From an uncultured Leucobacter sp. (GTDB taxonomy: Bacteria > Actinomycetota > Actinomycetes > Actinomycetales > Microbacteriaceae), in contig CAMFIY010000144.1 in the NCBI GenBank assembly GCA_945952575.1, positions 1 through 7,135 of the forward strand: a stretch of DNA of 7,135 nt, in the 5' to 3' direction. Below are positions 1 through 6,135 of this stretch, piece after piece. Position numbers and translations under genes: made by a program. The notes beneath the pieces were generated by a model. That model had not been told where the DNA came from. It made no database searches and saw nothing but the letters and a program-made list of their open reading frames with translations. Position 1 is the first letter of the stretch. Each line of letters starts with the position of its first letter.

Positions 1-523
1 CCGCGATCTCCGGGTTGCTGAGGCCCTCGGCGACGAGCGCGAGGATCTCGGCCTCCCGGGCGGTGAGACGCGGCGCTCCGGCTCCGGCCCCGGCCCCCGC
101 CCCGGCGCCCGCTCGAGAGACCAGCTGGGCGGCGATCGACGGGGCGAGCACGGTCTGCCCGGTCGCTACGGCGCGCACCCCGGCGATGAGTTCGTCGGAG
201 GGCGCCGCCTTGAGCAGATAGCCGCTCGCGCCGGCCGCGATGGCGCCCAGGATCTCATCGTCCTCCTCATAGGTCGTGAACACGAGGACGCGGGGAGCGG
301 GCTCCTCCGCGTGCACGAGGAGTCGCGTCGCCTCGACGCCCCCGATACCGGGCATGCGGAGATCCATGAGCACGATGTCGGGCCGGATCCGGCGCGCAAG
401 CTCGATCGCCTCTTCGCCGTCAGCGGCCTCGGCCACGACCTCGAAGTCGGGCTCGGCGTCGAGCAGGCCCGAGATGCCGGCGCGCACGATCGGGTGGTCG
501 TCCGTCACGAGGATGCGGATCAT
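1..523 (-). CDS. NarL/LuxR-family response regulator (C-terminus cut by window edge)
   Basis: DNA-binding response regulator, presumably phosphorylated by the histidine kinase encoded just upstream. 174 codons are visible. Residues 1-120 form a receiver domain: acidic pair D8-D9, phosphoacceptor D54 in VLMDLRMPG, switch T83 and conserved K105 in GYLLKA. A linker of six Ala-Gly dipeptides (residues 138-149) leads into the start of a LuxR-type helix-turn-helix (LTAREAEILALVAEGLSNPEIA). The remaining ~45 residues, including the recognition helix, lie outside the window. The ATG at 523 overlaps the kinase stop as ATGA, implying translational coupling. Receiver-plus-LuxR order places it in the DesR/LiaR/VraR group (family knowledge). 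Control of the adjacent ABC transporter is inferred from position. Confidence 0.95.
   Translation of the reverse strand, partial: MIRILVTDDHPIVRAGISGLLDAEPDFEVVAEAADGEEAIELARRIRPDIVLMDLRMPGIGGVEATRLLVHAEEPAPRVLVFTTYEEDDEILGAIAAGASGYLLKAAPSDELIAGVRAVATGQTVLAPSIAAQLVSRAGAGAGAGAGAGAPRLTAREAEILALVAEGLSNPEIA
77..112 (-). repeat. GC-rich hexanucleotide-like repeat encoding (Ala-Gly)6
   Basis: Six alternating Ala/Gly codon pairs (GCN GGN) form a degenerate 6-nt repeat inside the response-regulator gene, between the receiver and DNA-binding domains. Slippage in units of six bases would change linker length without breaking the frame. It is probably a simple flexible linker. Confidence 0.7.
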
Positions 524-1779
524 CGCGGGCTCCCCTCTGCCGCCGCTGCGAGCGGCACGCGCACCTCGAGCCGCGACCCTCGGCCGGCACTCGGACCGAA
601 GCGCATCTCTCCGCCGATGAGCCGCACCCGATCCTGGAGGCCGCGCAACCCGAAGCCGCTCGGCGGCGTCTCGGTCGCCTCCGGATCGCCCTGCGGGCCG
701 AGGCCGTCGTCCTCCACGGTCAGACGGGCGACCTCGCCGTCGCGGCTCAACGTCACCACCGCGGTATTCGCCTGCGCATGCCGCCGTGCGTTCGCGAGCC
801 CTTCCTGAGTCGCGCGGAGCAGCACGACCTGCCGGTCACGGTCGAGGGAGAGCGGCTCGAGTTCGCAGCGAACCGCCAGACCGGCGTCGTCGCTCAGGCT
901 GGCGGCAACGCGCTGGATCGCCTGCTCGAGCCCGCCGTCGCCGAGCGGGTGCGTGGTCGCGACCAGGGCGCGAGCCTCCTCCACCGCAGCCCGGGAGGCC
1001 GCCTGCACGCGGGCCAGCCGCTCTCTGGCGTGATCGACCTGTCCGCCGTCGAGTGCGCGATCCACCTGTTCGCCGAGCATCACGAGCCCGGTCAGCGTCT
1101 GCGTGAGCGTGTCGTGCAGCTCGCGCGAGATCCGCTCCCGCTCGGCGGACGCACCCGCCTCGGCAGAGAGCGCGGCGACCTCGGCCTGCGAGGTGCGCAG
1201 CTGCTCGGCAAGCGCTCGATACTGCTCGCCGCGCTCGAAGATCCGCGAGATCCAGGTGCCCATCGCGACGGCGAACACGAAGGAGAGCGCAGCGACGGTG
1301 ACCGCGGGCAGCACCGGGTCATCCGCGCCCGCGCGCAGGTAGGCCGCCCAGGATCCGGTGCCGACCGAGAGCGCGAGCACCCCGCTCGCGAGCACCGTAT
1401 CGCGGTAGCGATCCAGGAGCCACCAGATGACCGGATAGCCGAGCGTCTGCATCGTGGCGAAGGAGGGCACGACGGCGGTCGCCGAGCCGATGACGACGAT
1501 CACGAGCACGACGAACGCGTAGCCGCCCGCCGAGACCTCGAGCCCGCGGCCTGCGCGATGCAGCGCAGCGCGCCCGACGGCCAGATAGCCGATGAGGAGC
1601 ACCGCGAGCGCGCCGATCGTGAACCACAGAGGCCCGAGCGACGGCCAGGCGTCCGCGATGGCGACCCCGGTCATCAGGAGGATCATCGCTGCGAAGGCGA
1701 TGTCCCACCACAGCATCGGTCGCCCGTGCTGTCGTTCGGCCAGAGCCGGAAGCGGCGGGGGAGAGGCGTCTGCGCTCAT
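520..1779 (-). CDS. DesK/LiaS-type sensor histidine kinase
   Basis: Membrane sensor kinase of 419 residues. A short N-terminal tail is followed by about six hydrophobic segments (roughly residues 24-44, 50-68, 86-105, 113-122, 128-147 and 155-177). A cytoplasmic linker rich in A, E and R, probably coiled coil, spans 180-213. Next comes a HisKA_3 dimerisation domain with the phosphorylated H222 in ERERISRELHDTLTQ. The HATPase domain shows an N-box (ATQEGLANARRHA, near 323-335), a G1 box (VEDDGLG, near 355) and a G2 box (GFGLRGLQDRV, near 375). There is no large extracellular loop, so it probably senses signals in the membrane or through the transporter, as intramembrane-sensing kinases do (inference). 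Its stop overlaps the regulator start. Start 1779 has only a weak ribosome binding site (TAGAG); Met22 at 1716 is an alternative start. Confidence 0.95.
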   Translation of the reverse strand: MSADASPPPLPALAERQHGRPMLWWDIAFAAMILLMTGVAIADAWPSLGPLWFTIGALAVLLIGYLAVGRAALHRAGRGLEVSAGGYAFVVLVIVVIGSATAVVPSFATMQTLGYPVIWWLLDRYRDTVLASGVLALSVGTGSWAAYLRAGADDPVLPAVTVAALSFVFAVAMGTWISRIFERGEQYRALAEQLRTSQAEVAALSAEAGASAERERISRELHDTLTQTLTGLVMLGEQVDRALDGGQVDHARERLARVQAASRAAVEEARALVATTHPLGDGGLEQAIQRVAASLSDDAGLAVRCELEPLSLDRDRQVVLLRATQEGLANARRHAQANTAVVTLSRDGEVARLTVEDDGLGPQGDPEATETPPSGFGLRGLQDRVRLIGGEMRFGPSAGRGSRLEVRVPLAAAAEGSPR

Positions 1780-1808
1780 GGTCTCACTCTAGGGCTGGTC
1801 CGGGCCGA

Positions 1809-1926
1809 CGCACGCTGCGGCAGTGGCCGCACCAGCGCCGTGCGGCCGAAGCGGTGCTTCGGCTCTGCGCACGCTGCGGCAGTGGCCGCACCAGCGCCGT
1901 GCGGCGAAAGCGATGCTTTCGCTCTA
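1809..1926. repeat. Two tandem 59-bp repeats, each ending in a perfect 8-bp hairpin
   Basis: Unit 1 is 1809-1867 and unit 2 is 1868-1926. The first 38 bases of each unit are identical (1809-1846 and 1868-1905). Each unit then carries a perfect inverted repeat with a 3-nt loop: GCCGAAGC/GCTTCGGC at 1845-1863 and GCGAAAGC/GCTTTCGC at 1904-1922. Over the first 58 aligned bases there are only five differences. Four are two compensatory base-pair changes in the stem and one is in the loop. Each unit also contains a TGCGGC/GCCGCA hairpin (1816-1831 in unit 1). The array fills most of the 144-bp gap between the permease stop and the kinase start. The hairpins lack T-runs on either strand, so they are not classical intrinsic terminators. 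A REP-like element, an mRNA-stabilising structure or an attenuator between the transporter and two-component genes are all possible. Confidence 0.85.
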
Positions 1927-1938
1927 GGCACGGCGCTG
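1892..1938. repeat. Nested inverted repeat overlapping the permease stop codon
   Basis: An 11-bp inverted repeat (CAGCGCCGTGC at 1892-1902, GCACGGCGCTG at 1928-1938) encloses the 8-bp hairpin of the second 59-bp unit. Together they can fold as a 19-bp interrupted stem. The outer right arm lies inside the last codons of the permease gene (Gln-Arg-Arg-Ala) and the stop codon sits in the internal loop. The mRNA 3' end of the permease message is thus part of the structure. Confidence 0.7.
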
Positions 1939-2784
1939 CCATCTGAACGTGAGCCGGGCGATGACGAGCCCGGCCACGAGCCAGATCCCCAGGTTCAATG
2001 CGACGAGCCCGAGATCCCATGTCCCCGACTGCTCCATGGCCGCGAAATGATCAGGCAGGAAAACGCTGCGCATGCCCTGCGCCAGCCACTTCAGGGGGAA
2101 GACCGATGCGATGTTCTGCAGCCAGGCCGGCAGCATCGAGAACTGCAGGTAGACGCCCGAGATGAACTGCAGCAGCAGCACGACCGGGATCACCACCGCG
2201 GACGCGCTCCGCGACGACCGGGGCAGCGCCGAGAGGGCGATCCCGAGCATCGTCATGGTCGCCGTGCCGAGGAGGAAGATCCAGGCGAAGCGCAGCCACA
2301 GCGCCGGGTCGCTCGGCAGCTCGACGCGCAGCACGAGCGATGCGAAGAGGAGCAGCAGCGCGAGCTGCAGGATCGAGGTGATCAGGATCTGCCCCGCCTT
2401 GCCGATGAAGTAGCTGATCGGGGAGATCGGGGAGCCGCCGAGACGGCGCAACCAGCCCTCGCCCTTCTCGCGCACGATGTCGGTGGCGAGATTCTGCAAT
2501 CCGGAGAGCAGGATGCCTGCGGCGACCATGCCCGGCAGGTAGTAGCCGGCCATGTGCACGCCGCCCGTCCCGTCGGGCAGCGCGCCGATCTCACCGATGG
2601 AGTCGAACGCGATCCCGAAGATCCCGAGCATCAGGATGGGGAAGAGGAAGGTGAAGAACACCGTGTCCGGGCTGCGGAAGTAGCCGCGGAGCTCGAGTCT
2701 CACCGCCGCGAGCCCGGCGCTCAGAATGCCGGGCGCGCGGGAACTGCCGCTGAAGCCCTCGGTGCGGAACGCGGTGGCGGTCAT
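1924..2784 (-). CDS. ABC-2 type transporter permease
   Basis: Integral membrane subunit of an ABC exporter, 286 residues. Hydrophobic segments lie near residues 41-60, 81-99, 127-150, 165-187, 196-216 and 258-278, the six-helix topology of the ABC-2 permease family. The amphipathic N-terminal stretch (RLELRGYFRSPD) before helix 1 and the cytoplasmic loop TDIVREKGEGWLRRL after helix 2 are typical of drug/antibiotic or lipid exporters such as DrrB-like proteins (family knowledge). The start overlaps the ATPase stop as ATGA at 2781-2784, so the two subunits are probably made in equal amounts by coupled translation. The substrate cannot be told from sequence. The TAG stop lies within a hairpin structure. 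Confidence 0.93.
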   Translation of the reverse strand: MTATAFRTEGFSGSSRAPGILSAGLAAVRLELRGYFRSPDTVFFTFLFPILMLGIFGIAFDSIGEIGALPDGTGGVHMAGYYLPGMVAAGILLSGLQNLATDIVREKGEGWLRRLGGSPISPISYFIGKAGQILITSILQLALLLLFASLVLRVELPSDPALWLRFAWIFLLGTATMTMLGIALSALPRSSRSASAVVIPVVLLLQFISGVYLQFSMLPAWLQNIASVFPLKWLAQGMRSVFLPDHFAAMEQSGTWDLGLVALNLGIWLVAGLVIARLTFRWQRRA

Positions 2785-3707
2785 GCGTGGACCTCCTCGG
2801 TCGTGGTCGCGAATTCGGGATCGCCCTCGCCGGCACCGATCAGGCCGAGGTAGATCTCCTCGAGCGTCGGGCGGCGGATCTCCAGTTCCGGGGGCTCGCC
2901 GCCGGCATCGCCCGAGGCCCCCGCATCGACGACGAGGCGCGCGACCAGGGCGCCCGGAGCCTCCGTGCGCTCCTCACGGATCTCACCCGAGGAGTCGCGC
3001 CAGCGGACGATCGGCACGCGTGCGGCGGCCCCTCCGAGCTCCGCGGGCGGAGCCTCGGCCACGATCGTGCCGCCCGAGAGCACGCCGACGCGATCCGCCA
3101 GCTGAGCGGCCTCGTCGAGGTAGTGGGTCGTCAACAGGATCGCGGTACCGTCGCTCGAGAGCTGATCGATCATGCTCCAGAACTGACGCCGCGCCTCCGG
3201 GTCGAAACCGGTCGTGGGCTCATCGAGGAAGAGCAGTTCCGGGCGCCCGATGATCCCGAGCGCGACGTCGAGCCGGCGCTGCTGGCCGCCCGACATCTTG
3301 CTCGCCCGCAGCCCCGCCTGCTCGGTGAGGCCGACGAGGGCGAGTACCTCGTCGACACTGCGCGCTCGCGAGTAGAGCCCGCCGAAGTAGGCGAGGAGCT
3401 CGCGCGGGGTGTAGGTGCCGAGGTCGCCGGTCTGCTGCGAGACGATGCCGATGCGGGAGCGCCATGCGCGCGACGCGGAGAGCGGTTCCTCGCCGAGCAC
3501 GCGCACCTCGCCGCCGCCCGGTCTGCGGAAGCCTTCGAGGATCTCGATGGCGGTGCTCTTGCCCGCGCCGTTCGGGCCGAGCAGCGCATAGGTCTCGCCG
3601 GGGGCGATGTCGAGGTCGACACCCCGCAGCACCTCCCGCTCGCCGTACCGCTTGGTCAGGCCGCGAACCTGCACCACCGCCTGCCCGGGTGTCTTCGTGT
3701 TCGTCAT
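2781..3707 (-). CDS. ABC transporter ATP-binding protein (drug/antibiotic-export type)
   Basis: Nucleotide-binding subunit, 308 residues from the chosen start. It shows Walker A GPNGAGKST (44-52), a Q-loop near Q91-Q92, the signature MSGGQQRR (138-145), Walker B LLFLDEP (158-164), D-loop GFDP and the H-loop histidine H195. The signature begins with Met instead of the usual Leu, a tolerated variant. The C-terminal ~90 residues (from about 220) form an accessory region ending in RRPTLEEIYLGL, as in DrrA/CcmA-like multidrug ATPases. The frame is open 20 codons further upstream to an ATG at 3767, but that ATG sits inside a palindrome. The intervening residues are Arg/Pro-rich and unlike the family N-terminus, so I start at MTNTKT (3707). 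It partners with the downstream permease. Confidence 0.93.
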   Translation of the reverse strand: MTNTKTPGQAVVQVRGLTKRYGEREVLRGVDLDIAPGETYALLGPNGAGKSTAIEILEGFRRPGGGEVRVLGEEPLSASRAWRSRIGIVSQQTGDLGTYTPRELLAYFGGLYSRARSVDEVLALVGLTEQAGLRASKMSGGQQRRLDVALGIIGRPELLFLDEPTTGFDPEARRQFWSMIDQLSSDGTAILLTTHYLDEAAQLADRVGVLSGGTIVAEAPPAELGGAAARVPIVRWRDSSGEIREERTEAPGALVARLVVDAGASGDAGGEPPELEIRRPTLEEIYLGLIGAGEGDPEFATTTEEVHA

Positions 3708-3762
3708 GGCACCAGCCTGCCCGTGCCGGCGCTCCGGCGTCAGCGGTCGAGGGAGGGATCTT

Positions 3763-3786
3763 CGCATCCACCGGTCGGTGGATGCG
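3763..3786. promoter_or_regulatory. 11+11-bp palindrome upstream of the ABC/two-component operon (candidate operator)
   Basis: Perfect inverted repeat CGCATCCACCG / CGGTGGATGCG separated by two bases (GT on the plus strand). It lies 56 bp upstream of the ATPase start and downstream of ispF. The dyad symmetry and position suit a dimeric regulator, possibly the LuxR-type regulator encoded at the end of this operon (inference). No T-run follows on either strand, so a terminator is less likely, although an RNA hairpin downstream of ispF is not excluded. Confidence 0.55.
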
Positions 3787-3807
3787 CCGAGCCGCCGGCA
3801 GTGTCGG

Positions 3808-3830
3808 GACCGGCTGAGCGGATACCGGTC
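3808..3830 (-). terminator. Possible weak stem-loop at the ispF 3' end
   Basis: GACCGG (3808-3813) and CCGGTC (3825-3830) form a 6-bp inverted repeat with an 11-nt loop. The stem overlaps the ispF stop codon (3829-3831). There is no T-run, so this is weak evidence for transcription termination. Together with the palindrome further on, it is the only structure separating the ispF operon from the ABC operon. Confidence 0.25.
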
Positions 3831-4305
3831 AGGCCCGCGAGATCAGCGCGGTCGCGATCGCGGCGATGCCCTCACCGCGACCGGTGAAGCCGAGTCCGTC
3901 GCTCGTGGTGGCGCCGAGGCTCACCGGTGCGCCGACCAGTTCGGTCATGCGCGCCTCGGCCTCGGCGCGGCGCGGCGCGAACTTGGGCCGCTGCCCGACG
4001 ATCTGCACCGACACGTTCACCGGATTCCAGCCGGCCTCGGAGAGGTGCTCGACCGCGCGTGCAACGAAACCCGTGCTCGCAGCTCCGGCGGTCTCCGGCC
4101 GATCGACCCCGACGAGCCCGCCGATGTCACCGAGGCCGGCGGCCGAGAGCAGCGCGTCGACGACGGCATGGCAGACGACGTCTCCGTCGCTGTGGCCGGA
4201 GAGGCCCGGCTCGTCCGGCCAATCGAGGCCCGCGAGACGCAGCGGCGCAGCCGCGCTGTAGGCGTGAACGTCGACGCCGGTTCCGACGCGGATCTCCGGG
4301 TTCAT
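3829..4305 (-). CDS. ispF: 2-C-methyl-D-erythritol 2,4-cyclodiphosphate synthase
   Basis: Fifth enzyme of the MEP isoprenoid pathway. It converts 4-diphosphocytidyl-2-C-methyl-D-erythritol 2-phosphate to the cyclodiphosphate with release of CMP, as a cytosolic homotrimer with a divalent metal (family knowledge). The 158-residue length is normal. Metal ligands match the family: D12 and H14 in GVDVH, and H46 in HSDGDVVCHAV. GDIG with D60 and the C-terminal ATTSDGLGFTGRGEG block, which helps form the CDP pocket, are present. The segment after GDIG reads GLVGVDRPETAG where E. coli has KLFPDTDPAFKG; the length is the same and the chemistry is divergent. The ATG overlaps the ispD stop (ATGA at 4302-4305), so translation is coupled to IspD. 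Confidence 0.96.
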   Translation of the reverse strand: MNPEIRVGTGVDVHAYSAAAPLRLAGLDWPDEPGLSGHSDGDVVCHAVVDALLSAAGLGDIGGLVGVDRPETAGAASTGFVARAVEHLSEAGWNPVNVSVQIVGQRPKFAPRRAEAEARMTELVGAPVSLGATTSDGLGFTGRGEGIAAIATALISRA

Positions 4306-5381
4306 GCCCCGTCCCGATCCGCTTCGCCGCGGAGCAGCCGGTCGAAGGTGTCGAGCGTGTCGTCGCGAACGGGATCGGGCGCCGGAGGCAGGACGATCGC
4401 GGTCAGCGTCTCCTCAGCGTCATCCCGGACGGCCTCGGGGCTCGGCGGTTCGACCGGCTGCGAGGCCGAGTCGATCGCCGACATTGCCGCGGTGGGCTCG
4501 GTCTCGGCGTGCCCGCCGGGCTCCCCGTCGAGCTCGGCGTCCGTCTCCGGTTCCGGATCCGTCTCGGGCTCCGCCGCGCCGCGAGCGCTCTCGGGCTCTG
4601 CCGGGGGAGCCGTCGCCGCATCGAACCGGTCCGCGGGTAGCGGGTCGAGCAGGCCGTGGAGCATGAGGAGATCCTCGGGATTCGTCAGCTTGTGCGACCT
4701 GGGATCGCCGGGGATCGTGTGCACGACCCCGCCGAACCGCTGCACGACCTCCGCGTCATCGGTCGGCGCATCGTTCGCGGGCGACGCGGACTCCTCGCGC
4801 GCCTGGGCCGTCTGGTGGGCGGCCACGAGGGTGTCGCGGGGGAAGCCCTGCGGGGTCTGCACGGCGACCAGGATCCGTCGGTCCGCCGTCGAACGCACGG
4901 TTCCGGAGAGATCGACGCGCTTCAAGGTGTCCACCACCGGCAGCACCGGGATCACTCCGTTGCGGGTGCGGGCGACTTCGTCGGCGACGCGCTCGAACAC
5001 CGCCGCAGGCGTGAGCGGGCGAGCGGCGTCGTGCACCAGCACCGTCTCGATCCCGTCCTGCAGGGCGTCGAGCCCCTTGCGCACCGATTCGTGGCGTTCG
5101 CGGCCGCCGCCGACGACCGACACCTGCCAGCCGCTGCCCGCGGGCACGAGCCCCTCGGCGATCTCGAGCGCCTCGCCGGCTCGGCTCTCCGGCACGACCA
5201 GCACGAGCTGGCCCGGTCGCCCGATCGAGAGCACGGTGCTGACCACGTGCTCGAGCAGCGTGCGCCCGCCGAGCTCGACGAACGCCTTGGGACGTCCGGC
5301 GCCCAGGCGCTCACCACTGCCCGCCGCCACGACGACGACACCGAGGACGGGAAGGTGGTGAGGGGAGACGTCGGAGGTCAT
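4302..5381 (-). CDS. ispD: 2-C-methyl-D-erythritol 4-phosphate cytidylyltransferase with long acidic C-terminal tail
   Basis: Third MEP-pathway enzyme, joining CTP and methylerythritol 4-phosphate. The catalytic domain covers about residues 10-245. It shows the nucleotide-binding loop VVVVAAGSGERLGAGRPKAF with R25 and K32, VVGGGRERHESV, VLVHDAARPLTP, VDTLKRV, VQTPQGFPR, the metal/substrate motif TDDAEVV (D208, D209), and K231 in SHKLTNPEDL. The usual family length is near 230 residues; this protein has 359. Residues ~250-359 are rich in Glu, Asp, Pro and Ala (runs such as EPETDPEPETD) and end in a more ordered-looking DDTLDTFDRLLRGEADRDG. The tail reads through continuously to the ispF overlap, so it is translated unless the frame is wrong. 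The start has AGAAAGG 7 nt upstream. It lies 66 bp after carD, probably in the same operon. Confidence 0.95.
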   Translation of the reverse strand: MTSDVSPHHLPVLGVVVVAAGSGERLGAGRPKAFVELGGRTLLEHVVSTVLSIGRPGQLVLVVPESRAGEALEIAEGLVPAGSGWQVSVVGGGRERHESVRKGLDALQDGIETVLVHDAARPLTPAAVFERVADEVARTRNGVIPVLPVVDTLKRVDLSGTVRSTADRRILVAVQTPQGFPRDTLVAAHQTAQAREESASPANDAPTDDAEVVQRFGGVVHTIPGDPRSHKLTNPEDLLMLHGLLDPLPADRFDAATAPPAEPESARGAAEPETDPEPETDAELDGEPGGHAETEPTAAMSAIDSASQPVEPPSPEAVRDDAEETLTAIVLPPAPDPVRDDTLDTFDRLLRGEADRDGA

Positions 5382-5447
5382 GAACCGGCCTTTCTCGGCG
5401 CGAAGGGATCCCGCTTGCAGAGGTGAGCCGACTGCCGGCTATGCGGT

Positions 5448-5945
5448 TCAGACCGGAAGGGCCAGCACCTCGTCGACCATGGCCGACGCCTTCTCCTCAT
5501 CGGTGTTCTCGGCCAGCGCCATCTCGGAGACGAGGATCTGGCGAGCCTTCGCGAGCATCCCGCGCTCCCCCTGCGAGAGCGAACCGGTGTCCTGCATCCG
5601 GCGGGAAAGATCTCGAACGACCTCGCTGATCTTCAGGATGTCGCTCGAGGTCAGCTTCTCGCCATTGGCCTTGAACCGGCGCGACCAGTTCGAGGGCTCC
5701 TCGGTGAAGGGCGTGCGCAGAACCTCGAAGACGCGCTCCAGGCCCTCCTTGTCGATGACATCCCGCACTCCGATCAGATCGCAGTTGTCGATCGGGACCA
5801 CGATGGTCAGGTCGCCGGGGCCGACCAGGGCCTGCAGCTTGACGCACATCTTGTTCTCGCCGCCGAGCTTGCGGTTCTTGATCTCGATGATCTTGGCTGC
5901 GCCGTGATGGGGGTAGATGACGGTCTCTCCGACCTCGAACTGCAT
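5448..5945 (-). CDS. carD: CarD-family transcriptional regulator
   Basis: RNA-polymerase-binding protein that stabilises the open complex, essential and global in mycobacteria (family knowledge). The 165-residue length is close to M. tuberculosis CarD at about 162. The N-terminal Tudor-like RNAP-interaction domain (about 1-60) begins MQFEVGETVIYPHHG and contains the GDLTIVVP strand. The C-terminal helical DNA-binding domain contains NWSRRFKAN with W87, matching the tryptophan that wedges the upstream edge of the transcription bubble. It ends with the conserved LAKARQILVSEMALAENTDEEKA segment. AAGGAG lies 8 nt before the ATG. No hairpin with a T-run separates it from ispD, so carD-ispD-ispF is probably one operon. 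Confidence 0.97.
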   Translation of the reverse strand: MQFEVGETVIYPHHGAAKIIEIKNRKLGGENKMCVKLQALVGPGDLTIVVPIDNCDLIGVRDVIDKEGLERVFEVLRTPFTEEPSNWSRRFKANGEKLTSSDILKISEVVRDLSRRMQDTGSLSQGERGMLAKARQILVSEMALAENTDEEKASAMVDEVLALPV

Positions 5946-5985
5946 CGAGTTGGCTCCTTGCGTGGCATATATCAGGCGAACCTAT

Positions 5986-5991
5986 AGAATA
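5986..5991 (-). promoter_or_regulatory. Candidate extended -10 of the carD operon
   Basis: On the minus strand the sequence reads TGGTATTCTATAGG: a TATTCT hexamer (4 of 6 matches to TATAAT) preceded by TGG, which fits an extended -10 (TGn). It lies about 40 bp upstream of the carD ATG in an otherwise GC-rich region. No convincing -35 is visible. Confidence 0.5.
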
Positions 5992-6122
5992 CCACATCCC
6001 GCGCCGCCGAACGAGGGGGTGCGGGTGCCGAAACCACTCGATTCCGCCAGAGGCGAAGCGGCCCGCACAGCAGGAGTGGAGCCGAGGGGCGAACCGCCGA
6101 ATACGGTGAATTCGTGCGCGGA

Positions 6123-6131
6123 TAGTATGCT
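6123..6131 (+). promoter_or_regulatory. Candidate -10 region of the lipoprotein gene
   Basis: TAGTATGCT contains two overlapping possible -10 hexamers (TAGTAT at 6123-6128, TATGCT at 6126-6131) in the AT-richest part of the leader. Transcription would begin at about 6135-6138 and give a 5' leader of 55-60 nt, or a leaderless start at GTG 6136. No good -35 is visible. Confidence 0.4.
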
Positions 6132-6135
6132 GTGA

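Noticed and set aside
1809..1926. CRISPR-like array
   Set aside because: Only two directly abutting units with no unique spacers and no cas genes; internal hairpins and a tandem layout do not fit.
778..2853. Very long open frame on the plus strand opposite the kinase, permease and repeat region
   Set aside because: It is antisense to well-defined genes, is extremely rich in Arg, Gly, Glu and His, has no domain or start signal, and is the expected by-product of GC-rich codon bias.
3708..3767. N-terminal 20-codon extension of the ABC ATPase from the ATG at 3767
   Set aside because: That ATG lies inside a perfect palindrome. The added residues are Arg/Pro-rich and not like the family, and a start at 3707 gives a normal N-terminus.
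3607..5361. Long plus-strand open frame opposite ispF and ispD
   Set aside because: Serine/arginine-rich low-complexity translation antisense to conserved enzymes; no family signal and no ribosome binding site.
5426..5440. Hairpin between carD and ispD as a terminator
   Set aside because: Only a 5-bp stem (AGCCG/CGGCT) with no T-run; too weak to split the operon.
6034..6079. Inverted repeat CCACTC/GAGTGG in the carD-lipoprotein intergenic region
   Set aside because: Six-base arms 34 nt apart with only short inner pairing; expected by chance in this composition.
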